Assembly (NCBI GenBank): GCA_026873275.1
Contig: JANTUC010000020.1
Coordinates: 1-64,000, forward strand
Source of the DNA: Pseudopithomyces maydicus
Lineage: Eukaryota; Ascomycota; Dothideomycetes; Pleosporales; Didymosphaeriaceae
DNA: 64,000 bases
Direction of reading: 5' to 3'
The notes below the pieces were generated by a model. It was not told the origin of the DNA. It saw only the letters and a program-made list of their open reading frames with translations, and made no database searches. Below are positions 1 through 12,900 of the stretch, piece by piece (position 1 is the first letter of the stretch; each line of letters starts with the position of its first letter). The translations under genes and the position numbers were made by a program.

Positions 1-929
1 AAACTGATCTTGGAGCGAGTGAAGGAGTTGTGCAGACGAATTGGTCGGCGATACCCGCGCGCGAACAGGAACAAAGTTCACGCATGGAGCTAGCATCTCC
101 GTGATGCCCGGGATGATTGGAATTGCGTCCGGCGACGACGAAGCCCGTAGACGACGTCTTCGGTGCCACTGATATGGGAGAGGACGATAGCCCAGGCGGA
201 GCTGACGAGCATGGTCCGGTGGTGAGGCCTACAGGGAGCTTGGGCATGCGATATCACCTTCTCCAGACGGATGGTCTTGATGATAGCGTCCTTGCGCTTC
301 TTGGAACACAACGTCTTGATAGTGATGTCTGGTCATACTGTGAACTCTCGAGCAGCTGGCGCCAGTAACGGGCTCGACGTAGGTACGGCGCTCCTGCATG
401 TAGGCGAGGTACCTCGAGATGTTGAGGTTCGGGCTGCAGAGCCTCTTGCTGGTACAAGGACGCGAACGACTTCAACATGACCGGAAGTGAAACTCCATCG
501 TACTGCGCGTGAGACAGGCGGACAATCAGTCGGCTTGCGCCAGACGAGTGTCGAACCAGCATGAACGACGTGGGAAGTCCAAGCGGGCGGATCTGGTCAA
601 TGTCTCGCATACGAATGGCACGCGACTCATCCGCGAGGACCCCATCGACGTCGAAGACCTGCAGAGGGACATCATATTCACGCGGAATGACTTGGTACAA
701 CTCCCCTTGCCACTCGCAGAAGTGCGTGCGAAGGATAGGGAAGTGGTCCAGGAGCGCGCGGCAGCTGTCCGTGAGACGCTGGAGGTCTAAAGCTTCTTCC
801 AGGCCGATGGAGAAGTAATTGAATGCCTCGCGAGGATTCTGTATTCCTCTGTTCATGAAGAACTTTTGCGTGTATGAAACAGGGAGAATATCGACAATGT
901 TGTCCAAAGGTCCAACACGGTCGAAAGGA
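1..929 (-). other. NRPS terminal condensation (CT) domain, cut by window edge
   Basis: After T6 comes another condensation fold starting near 905 (ILPVSYTQ). Its active site reads SHAQYDGVS near 440-465: Ser replaces the first His. The SHxxxD form is the hallmark of fungal terminal C domains that release the peptide by macrocyclisation (family knowledge). No thioesterase or reductase is visible. The region 100-360 carries several single-base frame breaks, but conserved blocks can be read across frames (SSAWAIVLSHISG, then PGITEMLAPCVNF), so the domain continues past position 1. Whether another domain follows cannot be seen. Confidence 0.75.
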
Positions 930-3900
930 TTCGTCGACGCGAACATTGCGTCCTTGGTGGCAGGCGCGAGAAGCGAGAACGGAGCCGTGATCTTCTCGAC
1001 GCCATCGTTAGCAGCCCGAACGTAATGATTAGCAAAAGTCGCAAGCTGAGCATGGCGGAAGATTTCTGCCACAGTCAATTGCACTCCTGCCCTGCGGGCT
1101 TCGCCAACCAGCTTCATGGCGGTGATGGAGTCACCACCGAGCTGGAAGAAGTTGTCCTCCGGTCCGATGCTTTCTGCTTCCACCTCTAGCACGCGCGCCC
1201 AGAGCTGCTGCATTGTCTGTTCCGATTCGGTCAACGGTCGTCGTGCACCGTCCTGTCCTGATGATTTGCGGAGCTCGGCCAGCTTCTGGGCTGTGAAGGA
1301 GGCGCCCATTTCCCTCAGACCCTTGCGATTGATCTTCAGGGACGTTGTCTTGGGAAGGTCCTCCAATGGAACGAACAGTGTAGGCACCATGTACTGTGGA
1401 AGCACACGCTCCAACCTCTCGCGAATGACCCGCACAGTGTTTTGCACCGTGCTTTGCTCACCTGACGTCTTGTCCATCTCTTTCTCGCCTTCTTCTTGTT
1501 TGCCAAGGGCGATAAAGCAGGCTAGCATGTTGTCCCTGCCTTCCGGCTTGATCAACTCGACTGCCAGTCCCTTCATCTCAGCCCCAGATAACCTAACCTG
1601 GTGTTCGATCTCTTCAAGCTCGATACGCTGCCCACGCAGCTTCACCTGAGTATCCTTCCTACCCAACAACTCAATCGATCCATCCTCCGAAATGTATCTT
1701 GCAAGATCACCAGTCTTGTACAAGCGAAGCTGAGGACTCGACCCATCGAATGAGTGCCTCCAAGCCGGTGCTTGAATGAAAGTCGCCGCTGTCTTGGCTC
1801 CATCGATATATCCTCTTCCTACCACAGGACCCTCCACCAACAGCTCTCCAGGAGCTCCCAGTGGCGCCAGACGGCTGGTATCACTAGGATCCACAATCCA
1901 GTACGCGCCGGTAGTGGCCTTACCCACCTCCCTGGTGTTAGAGGTACTAACAAGCCTTGTCGACGAAACCACACCAGAAACCTCACTACTTCCGTACGTT
2001 TGTCGCAGGTGGATTCGGCTACCCCACAGCTCGATCTGGGAAGCGCGAATCGATTCTCCACCAATGCAGAGAGTGGCCAAAGATGGGACAGTCTCTGGAC
2101 TAAGAGATTCCAGCACTGTGGGCGTCAGGAACGCCCAATTGACGTTCATCTTTGTCATTGTCTCCGCGAGCGCAACGCGACGGTCATCTTCGCTGGGGAT
2201 GCAGATACAGCTTCCGTGTAGCAGGGAATGCAGCATCTCCACCAAGCAACCAGCAAAACTGTACGATCCGAATTGCAGAACTCTCGTGTTCGAATCCATC
2301 TGCACATGCGGTCCATGGTTGACGATAGCGGAACAAGACGAGCGGTGCTCGATCCTGCATCCCTTCGGCTCTCCGGTACTGCCCGATGTGAAGATCACGT
2401 ACGCCGTGCTTGTGGGCATACTCGAAGGCAGACCAATAGAGTACCGTCGTGCACTCGACGATATATGCGCCAGTGACTCCCTGCTCACCACGATGACCTC
2501 GTTGACAAGATCCGCCACCGTGGGCAAGCACGCCTCTGAGACCAAGGCATGCGTGGAACTTGCCTTGCGGCAGATCAACGCCAACCGCTCAGCAGGAAGC
2601 GATGGGTCCAGTAGTAGGAACGCACCACCAGCCTTGAGAACCGCGAGCATCGCGACGACAGTCCACATGGACTTCTCGAAGCACAGCGGCACCACGTCTT
2701 CCCGCTTGATGCGCTGCGCAAGGTGACGCGCCAATTTGGTCGAAAGCTCGTCCAGCTCTCCATACGTCATGTCGCCATCCCAAGCACAAATAGCCGGCGC
2801 ATCAGGTCGCTTTCTCCCCTGCTCAGCAACCACATCATGGATGCAGCGCTCCACCGCGGGCGGCATCTCCCTGACTCGCCCACAGCTCCGACCTATCCCC
2901 AGGCGTAAGCGTATTCACATCCTCCACCTTCGCATCAACCTTCGCCTGCCCCAGCTGCTGCAACACATGGTTGAACTGCTGGAGCATCTTCTCCACCACC
3001 CACCGCTCCATGATCCTCTCGTCGAAGCTCGCCGTAATGCGAACCCCCTCCTTCTCCAACTTGCACTGCAACATCAGCGCGTACGACGTAAAGTCCTGCA
3101 GCTCGGAGTTTCCGCGCCATTCACCGAGCGAGTCGGCGTCGAACATCTCGCCGCCGGGCTGCACGACGAGGAGCGTCTGGAAGCCGCATGCGTGGCGGGG
3201 TCCAGAGCCCATCTTGGCGATGCGGTGGAGACCGGTTTGCTCATGGGCGATCATCTCCGTGGCTTGGTCCTGCATATTGCTCAGAAGATTGACCACCGTT
3301 TGCTCGCCTTGTACGCGGATGCGGAGCGGGACGGTGGCAATGGTGGGACCGAGCATGGCGTCGATACCGTGGACGGGGGCATTTCGTCCTGTTACTGTGG
3401 CACCGAAGACCACGTCGTCCGAGTGCGTGTACCGGCTGGCGATGATACCCCATGCTGCGCGGATAAGCGTCGATGTCGTGACGTTTGGCACCGTCTTGTT
3501 GAGTGGCTGGCACTGGTACTCCAATGTTGCGTTGGCAGCTGGCTGCTTGACGGTAGATGGCAACAGCGGGAATAATGTCGCCTCGCAGTCCGCGAGCTCA
3601 GATTGCCAGTACAGCTCCGCAACCTTCTGGTCCTGCTGGCTGATGTACTTGATGAAAGCGTTGAAGTTGGGCTGGCTCGCCAGCACGCTTTCCGAAGCAG
3701 TACCACGGTACATCTGCGTGACTGTGCGGATGATCTGAGGCATGGACCAACCGTCGTAGAGAGCGTGGTGGATGGTCCAGACGAAGTAGCGTTTCCCTTG
3801 AGAGCGAACGAGGGCGTAGCGCGTGAGCTGATCGCCGAGACCCATGGAGACGAGCTTGTCTTTCTCCAGATATTCCTCCAACGTTGCGGCTTCCATCCAG

Positions 3901-6900
3901 CGGATGTCCTCCGCGACTACGGCCTGGAGGAGACCAAGCCTGCTGTGCTGCACGATACGTGTACGGAGGATAGTAGTTGACTGTACCATCTGCTCCCATG
4001 CCGCTCGGAAGGCATCCTCGTCCTCGACGTCCGATCGTAGTTCCAGGACGCTCTGCATCACGTAGTCGCCCGCTCGCTTGGAGGTCAGCGACATCAGACC
4101 ACCTTGCAGCGGCGAGCATGGGTAGACGTCCTCGATCAGGCTGGCATCAATGCTGCACATAACAGCCACCTCTTCACGGACAGCCGAGGCGTTTGACTCC
4201 TCCTCGATATCGCTTCGCAGGAGAGAAAAGGCGGGAATGTCTTCAACAGCAGTGGTATCCTGGATACCTTGCAAGGCCGCCAAATCCCTGAGAACAGGAT
4301 GACGGAATAGTTCAGCGACGCTGAGTTCCAATCCCACCCTGCGAGCTTCACTAACCAGCCTCATCGCTGCGATCGAGTCTCCACCCAACTGGAAGAAACT
4401 GTCATCCAATCCAATATTGTCGATCTTATCCGGGTCGATACCCAGAACCTGCGCCCACAACTGCTGCATCTTCCTCTCAGCCACCGACTGTGGTTGCTCC
4501 ACAACTCCCCGATGTACTTCCTGCTCTTGTTTCCGCTCCGCAAGCATCTTGCGATCCACCTTTCCGTTCTGATTCACCGGCATCACATCCAGCATCGTGA
4601 TCGTCTGTGGCACCATGTAAGCCGGCAGTCTAGCCTCTAGTATCTTGTACAGCTGCTGTTGCGTCTTCTGTAGCAGCTGTTGCTGCAACGGCTTGTTGGT
4701 CAACGTGTGCATCGGCCTCTCTTGATGGTCGGTAGGGAATCGGAAGAGCACTCTCTCCGTGCCGTTCTGAGGCTCGAATTTATGGAAGATGGCGTCGAAT
4801 CCACCGCGCAGAGAGAAGTGTCTGCTGCAACTGAACTCGACGCGGCAGCCTGCTTCTTCGGCCATGACTACGAGGTCGCAGGGGGCGAGCGCGGCGTAGT
4901 TCTCTGCTTTTTTATGCACGGCGGAGAGCCAGTCGTTGCTGGACGGCTCTGTGCTGTCATCCTCCACAGTCTCGACAACAAAGCGAGCCTTCAGCGTCTT
5001 GCTGGATGGAATATTGCCGACAGCAATGGGGTTTGAGTACGAGACTGACTTCAACTCTTGCTGCAGGGCCTTGCGATCCAGACCCTGTTTGGCGAAGTCA
5101 ATCCACTTGTCGTCAGCGACGCTTCGGATTTCCGCCCCTGGCCAGGTCTTGGACCGGACGTGGATGACGGCGCCGAAACGGTAGCAACTCAGTTCGTTGG
5201 TGGCCTTCATCTTCTTGGGCAACACCTCGACGTGATCGATCAGTCCTGGCAGACGACTCGGCAGAGACGAAAAGAAGCCGGGATCGACCAGGAACTCTCG
5301 CTCAACGTGGCTCATGTCAGTCATCATGCGTCGCAGGTCTCCTTTCGAAGCCTTGTTCGCAGTCATCACGAGAGCTCTGGTCGTATAAAACTCCCGGTTC
5401 AACGCATTGTTACGGACGTCTCCAACGAAGATCGTCTCTACGCCGTCGAGCTTGACCAAATCCTGTATAACCTTGAACAGATAGTCCTGGCTGGGGAAGT
5501 ATTGCAGCACCGAGTTGAAGATGACGAGATCTGCGTCGATGGGTTGCTTCAAACGGAGAACATCCGCCGCCGTGGCCTGCACCATGGAGACCTTGCCAGC
5601 GAACGCGGGATTAGAGTTTGCGGTCCTCGTGACGAACTCCACGGCGCTGCGAGATGGATCGAGACCGACGTATTTCTCAAGGCCAGTGCCGAGATTGAAC
5701 AGGATCATACCGGTACCGGATCCAATTTCGAGGACGCGGCCAGGTTGGCGACCGTTGCGCAGCGTCGCGATCGCATCATCCAGCCACTCGTTCATCTCGC
5801 CCTTGTCGATCAGGCTACCGTCGTACATGGACGTCCAACCCATGAAATCCCGACCGATAGTTGTGATGTTCTCGATCGGGGTGTAGAAGTCGTCGTCGAA
5901 CTGCTCCTGCCACGTATCCACGTGCTGTGCCTCGTCACTGTCATCCGTCTCATCTTCGACCATCGTGGCGTCCTCGTGGATAACGACGAAGCCAGAAATC
6001 TGGACATCGTCGCCATCGCGATGTTGCAGGACAGCCACGGCGTCGCTCACACACTGGTGGCTGCGGAGCGCGTGCTCGATCTCCGCGAGTTCCACACGCT
6101 GTCCGCGAATCTTAACTTGTCCGTCGATACGGCGGAAGAATTCCATCTGGCCATCCCTAGGGCGGTACCGTACGTAATCGCCCGTTCGGTAGGCTCGAAC
6201 CGTCTGGCCTTCCATGGTGATCGACACGAACTGATCGATGTTCTGCTTCGCATCGGTGTATCCCCGTGCGAGACCATCGCCCGTAACCACGAGCTCTCCA
6301 ACCACACCCAGCGGCACGAGCTGCAGCTTGGAGTCCATAACGTACGCGCCAGAGTTGCTGAACGCGCGTCCGATGGGCACACCGCTGGGGAAGATATCGT
6401 CCTTGGGGAGAACGAAGATCGTGCTGCACACGGTGTTCTCGGTGGGGCCGTAGCAGTTAATCAACTTGCCCTTGAGCACCGTCTTAGCGGAGTAGTAGTC
6501 CTCCGGATGCAGCGCCTCGCCTCCTACACAGATGGTGGTAAGTGCGGAAACCAAAGCAGGAGACTCAGCCACATATTGTCTGAAGAGCGCGGGGGTGAAA
6601 AGACCCGTCTGGATGTTGTTCTGAGAAACAATCTGCAGCATCGATACGGGGTCGAGCGCTGCCATTGTGTCGATACAGATAAGCGTTCCACCGTGCAGGA
6701 GCGTAGCGTAAATCTCCCAAGTTGAGGCGTCGAAGGCAAGGTTAGCAATGTGCGCCATGGTAGGGAAACCAGGCATGTGCTGAGCCAGACTGTTGTCCTT
6801 GACCAAGCGAACGATACCGCGGTGCTCAATCATGACACCCTTCGGCAGACCAGTCGATCCAGAAGTGAACATCACATACGCCAGGCTGGTCGCCGAGGGT

Positions 6901-9900
6901 CCCTTAGCCTTGGTAGAGCTCCTCAACGTCACACCGTCGCCGGTCTGCTCCGCCGTTGCCTCAGCGATGCTCACGAACTTGACGTTCTCAGGCTCGCTGA
7001 TCGGAGGCTTGACGTCTGCGCCCAAGAGCACGAGACTGTTACCCGGAAGCGTCGAGAGAATGGCTTCCATGCGCTTGCCAGGAATCTTGACATCGAAAGG
7101 CAGGTAGGCTAGGTTCGCCTTCATGATACCCAGGAAGGTGACGATGGTCTGGCAGCGGCGGTTCGCGAGGACACCGACGAGGGCCTCGGGGGTGAGCTGT
7201 TGTTTAGCAAGCCATTCTGCGAGGATGTCGGAGGCGCTGTCGAGCTGGGCGTATGTCATTTGCTCGTTTGCGTCCTTGACGGCGATTCTGGATGGGTACG
7301 CGGAGGCTTGTTGGCGGAAGACGTCGATGACGCTTAGGTCGCGGGGGTACAGCGTTTCTTCGACCTTGAAGAGACCCATGGAATCGAGCCTCTCGTAGTC
7401 GTTGTTGGTCAAGAGCGGCAACGTAGTCACCGAGGTACTTGGCTCGCGAAGACATCCTTCAAGCACGCTTGAGAACACCGAGATCAAGTTGTCGATCGTC
7501 TCGGGTTCGAAAAGATCGGTCGAGTACACAATGTTACCCTTCAGACTGTCCGCATGCTGGAAGAAGTGGAACTCAAGATCAAATCGCGACGTCACGCCAT
7601 CGTGAAGACTCTCCGTCTGCACGCCCTCAAGCTTTACTTCTCCTAGGTCGTGCTGAGAGTGCACCACGAAGATGAGCTGGACAAGCGGGTGTCTCGACAG
7701 ATCTCTGTCCGTCTTGAGCTTGGAAACAAGACTCTCGAACGGAACGTCTTGGTTCGCGAGAGATTCAACCGCCACCCCGTGAATCTTCTGCACGAGCTCG
7801 TCGAAGGACTCGTCGTCGACCGTGGTGCGGAGACACTGCATGTTGACAAAGAAGCCGATCATCTCCCTCAGCTCCCACAGGTCTCGGTTGGCGTTCACAG
7901 TACCGATCGTCGCGTCGTCCTGGCCAGTGAGGCGGAAATGCGTTGTCCTGAAGGCGGTGAGCAAGGCGACGAATGTAGTCACGCCTCGCAATTTGCAGAA
8001 GTGCTGCAACTTAGCGTACATAGGGCCGCCAATTTCCATTGTCTTGACGCTGGCGTTGCCAGATTGGTTAGCTGGCCGGGGCTTGTCGCAGAGCAGCTCA
8101 GCCGGTCTGCTTGTCTGCAGTTGCGTGAGCCAGTAGTTGAGCTGCTTCTCATGCTCATCGATCTGACTTTGCTGCTTCTGCCACATGGAGAAGTCGCGGT
8201 ACTGCACAGGCAATGGCGCAACGTGCGAGAGCGGGTCCTGCCCCTCGATCGAGGCAGAGTAGAAGGTTTCCAGCTCGCGCGTGAGAATGTCGATGGACCA
8301 TCCGTCAGAAACGATGTGGTGCATCACGATGGACAACACGAAGTCGTTCTTCCCAAGTCGGTACACTACGGCCCTCCAACCGGGCTCCGTACGCAGGTCA
8401 AAGGGAACCATCTGCGCCTTGCGGACGACTTCCAGGCGCTTGTGCTCGTCTTCGCAGAGAGAAAGATCGATAATGGTGAGGTCCTTGGCGGAGAATGGCT
8501 GAACTATTTGCACGCTTACGCCGTCTTGAGTCGCGAAGATTGTTCGGAGCGTCTCGTGGCGTTGCTCGATTGCAAGAAGGGCAACGTTGAGAGCTGCCAA
8601 TTGGAGTGGACCTCTAATGCGCACCGCGAAAGGAATCAGATACCAACTGAGACCAGGATACAGCTGCTCCAAGAACCACAGACGGGCTTGTGCAAACGAT
8701 TGTTCCACGGGGCCAACATGATTAACAGCCTGAATGGTAGTAAGAGAGCTACTATCTGAAGGCGTAGTCTTAGAAGCCAATTCTACCAGCTCTGGGTTAT
8801 TGAAGAGATCTGCAACGTTCAGTTGCATGCCCACTCTGTGCGCTTCACCGACCAGTCTCATCGCCGCGATCGAGTCGCCGCCTAGCCGGAAGAAACTGTC
8901 GTCGAGGCCAATGCTCTCTGGCGCGATGTTAAGCACCTGTGCCCACAGTTGTTGCATCTGCTTTTCTGCCTCTGTCTTTGGCTGCTGCTTTGGGCCTCGG
9001 CTGGGGCCTGCAGCTCGGCTAGCTGCTGTGCCGTGAGGGAGGCTCCTATTTCTCGCAGTCGCTTGCGGTCCACCTTCTGGGACGACGTCGTCGGTAGCTG
9101 CGCCAATGGAACGAACAGCACAGGCACCATGTACTGCGGAAGGAACCGCTCCAATCTCTTCCGGATTGTTTGTACTACACCCTGTACGCAGCTTGCTGGC
9201 AAAAGGTTGTCTGTTTCTTCCGGGCCGTGCTGATTCCGCTCCACGGCGATAAAACAGGCCAGCATGTCGTCTTTGCTCTCAGGCCTGATCATCTCAACCA
9301 CCAAGTCCATCACCTCCGCAGTACCCGACAATCGAGCCTGGTGTTCAATTTCTCCAAGCTCGATTCGCTGGCCCCGGAGCTTCACCTGAGTATCCTTTCG
9401 CCCTAGCAGCTCGATGGAACCGTCTGCTTTGTACTTTGCCAAATCTCCTGTTTTATACAGGCGAGGATGAGTCCCATCAAAGGACTTTCTCCATTCTGGT
9501 GCTTGGATAAAGGTGGATGCTGTCTTCGCTTCGTCATGTAAGTATTCTCGACACAGTACAGGCCCTTCGACAAGCAGTTCTCCAGCAACACCTAGTGGTA
9601 CAAGATTAGCATGATTGTTAGCATCTACAATCCAGTAGACGGCTGTAGTAGCTTTTCCTACGTCCTTGATTGTAGAGGCACGCGTCAGTCTTGCGGAGGA
9701 AATAACACCAGCAGCCTCGCTGCTTCCGTAGGTCTGTCGCAGATGCACATGACTTTCCCACAGTTCTATCTGGGAGGCGCGGATCGGCTCGCCACCTATA
9801 CAAAGAGTCGTCAATGATGGGACTGACTCCGGGCTATCAATAGTGTCTAAGACTGTGGGCGTGAGGAAGGCCCAGTTAATTTTCATCCTCGATATAGCTG

Positions 9901-12900
9901 TTGTCAGGTTGGCTCGCCGCTCTTCTTCAGAGGGAATGCATATGCAGCCGCCATGTACCAACGAGTGAAAAATCTCTACCAGACATCCTGCAAAGCTATA
10001 AGAGCCAAACTGTAGCGCCCGGGTGCTGCTGTTGACCTGCATGGAGATTCCATGGCGCACGATTGCGGAGCAAGTTGAGCGATGCACGATTCTGCATCCC
10101 TTTGGCTGTCCTGTGCTTCCAGAGGTAAAGATGACGTACGCTGTGTCTGTAGGTAATGCTGGATCGAGCTGCGTTTTGCACTTCGACATTTTATGTATAA
10201 AATGCTTGTTCACCACAACAGTCGAGTGTATAAAGCTGCTCAAGACTGTGGAGCATTTCTCCGATGCTAGAGCATGTTTACCGCCTGCCTTTTGACACAT
10301 GAATGCGAGACGCTCAGCAGGCAAAGATGGATCAAGCAGAAGAAAGGCACCCCCGGCCTTGAGCACGCCCATCATGGCGACTACCGTCCACATTGACTTC
10401 TCGAAACATAGCGGCACAACATCTTCACGCTTGACGCCCAGGTGCACCAGGTGACCTGCCAGATTGTTGGATGTCGCGTCTAGCTCGCCATACGTCATCT
10501 CACCGTCCCATGCACAAATGGCTGGCGCACTGGGCCGCGTCATTACTTGCTCATGAATCAAATCGTGGATGCATCGTTCGACGGCTGCCGGGACCTTCTG
10601 ATTCCACTGCCATAGCTCTTGGCTATCCTCAGATGTCGTGCTGCTGACGTCTGCCACTATTTCTTTCGTACCTGCTTTTGCCAGCTGTTGCATTGTGAGA
10701 CTGAACTGGTCTAGCATCTTCTCCATTATCCAATGCCCTATGACACGCGCGTCGAAGCTGGCTGTGACTTTGATCCCTTCTGCAGTCAGCGTGCACTGTA
10801 ACATCAGCACATACGTTGTGAAAGCCTGAAGGTCAGATCCATCCTGCCATACACCGAACTTGTCAGTGTTTTCATGTTCTTCGTCGCCAGGCTGCACCAC
10901 CAGCAATGTCTGGAAGCTGCAGGCGTGCTGGGCATCTGTTCCGATCTTGGCGATATTGTGCAGGCCTGTCTGCTCGAATGGAATCATCTCGGTGGCCTGC
11001 TGATGTACCACGCGGAGAAATTCCATGTACAGTCATGATCGTCCTTGAAGTTGTATCCGTACCGGGACAGTTGCAATGGTTGGACCTGACTATGGCCTCG
11101 ATGCCGGCCACTGCTGCATGACGGCCTGAAATCGTAGCGCCGAAGACGATGTCTCTTGAATGGAGTAAATCGACCCGCTGACAAGGGCCCATGCTGCACG
11201 AATGAACGTTGAAATAGTTATATCGGATAGATAGTTTCGCTTTCGAAAGCGGCAGACATTGGCGCTCGATAGTCGACGCTTGCAACTGGTTGCTCCACGA
11301 TCGATGGCAGTGATGGGAATATCATTGAATTGCAATGGGCAAGCGAGTTTCTGCCAGTACTCAGTGGTAACTTCCTTGTCCTGCTCGGTGAGGTGCTTCA
11401 TGAAGATATTGAACTGAGGCTGCTTCTTCAAGTGCGGCTCCGTCGTAAACCGTCTCATACGGCCCTCAGAGATGTAAGGTAGTGACCAACCATCGTATAA
11501 TGCGTGGTGAATCGTCCATACGAACCAGCGCTCACCCCGCATTCCCTTGACGAGACAGTACCGTGTCAGCGGCTGCGCCAGATCCATTGTCGTCGCCTTG
11601 TCTTTTGCCAAGTAGTCAGAAAGGCTATTTGAGGTCGCCCATTGGATATCCTCTTTCATGACTGCCTGTACAAGGCCATGCTGGCTATGTTGAACGATGC
11701 GAGTGCGTAGAGTCGCAATGCCCTGTACAACTTGCTCCCAAGCAGACTTGAAAGCAGCTTCATCGATATCTGCTCGGAGCTCTAGTACACTTTGCATAAC
11801 ATAGTCTCCAGACCTCTTTGATGTCAAAGAGATCAGACCTTCCTGGAGTGGCGAGCATGGATAGATATCCTCAACAAGACTTGCATCGACACCGCAAGCC
11901 TCAGCCTACTTCCTTGCAGACTTCCGTAACATCGGCTTGTCCTAATAGAGAGAAGTTGGGCACATTCTCAACCATCATTAGTACTCTCAATGCTTTGCAA
12001 GTTCGCTAACGCCCTGAGCACCGGGTTGTTGAAGAGCATCGCGGAACTCATGTGCAGTCCCTCCTTACGAGCCTCAGTGACCAGCTTCATCACCCCAATG
12101 GAGTCACCACCCAGGCGGAAGAAGCTGTCGTCCAAGCCAATCATTTCCGGCTCGATGCTCAGAACACGTGCCCATAGCTGCTGCATTCGGCGCTCGATCT
12201 CTGTCGTCGGCTGCTCCTTGGGACCTTGGCTCGACGCCTGCAGCTCCATCAACTGCTGCGCCGTGAAGGAGGACCCGATCTCGCGCAGTTGCCTACGATC
12301 GATCTTCTGCGACGAGGTCTTGGGCAATTGCTCGAGGGGAACGAAGAGCGTGGGAACCATGTAAAGTGGGAGGAATTTCTCAAGCCTGTCCCGGATCGCG
12401 CGGATGGAGGCAACCTGGCTGTCTGCGCTCTGGCCATCGTTCGCCTTGCTGAAGGTTATGAAGCAGGCGAGCATCTTTCCTTTGCTCTCGGTTCGGATCA
12501 GCTCCACTGCCAGACCAGTCACGTTCGTGGCGCCTGATTGTCTGGGCCTGGTGTTCGATCTCGCCGAGCTCGATACGCTGGCCTCGAAGCTTGACCTGAG
12601 TATCTTTGCGGCCTAGCAATTCGATCGAGCCGTCAGTCTTGTACCTAGCGAGATCTCCAGTCTTGTACAGGCGAGGCGTGGTTCCGTCAAACAACTTTCT
12701 CCACTCTGGAGCTTGGATGAAGGTGGATGCTGTCTTCTCTGCATCTCCGATGTATTCCTGACCCAGTGTAGGTCCTTCGATGAGGACCTCACCCGGAGCG
12801 CCCAAGGGTGCAAGGCGGTTGGAATTGTTGGAATCCACAATCCAGTATGCACCCGTGAGAGCCTTGCCGACATCCTTCGCAGTTGAGGCAGTCTGCGGTG

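Noticed and set aside
1776..2726. Long plus-strand ORFs opposite the NRPS (also 5058-6725, 7650-8759)
   Set aside because: They mirror conserved minus-strand NRPS domains. Their composition is that of the antisense of a coding frame, and no motif is present.
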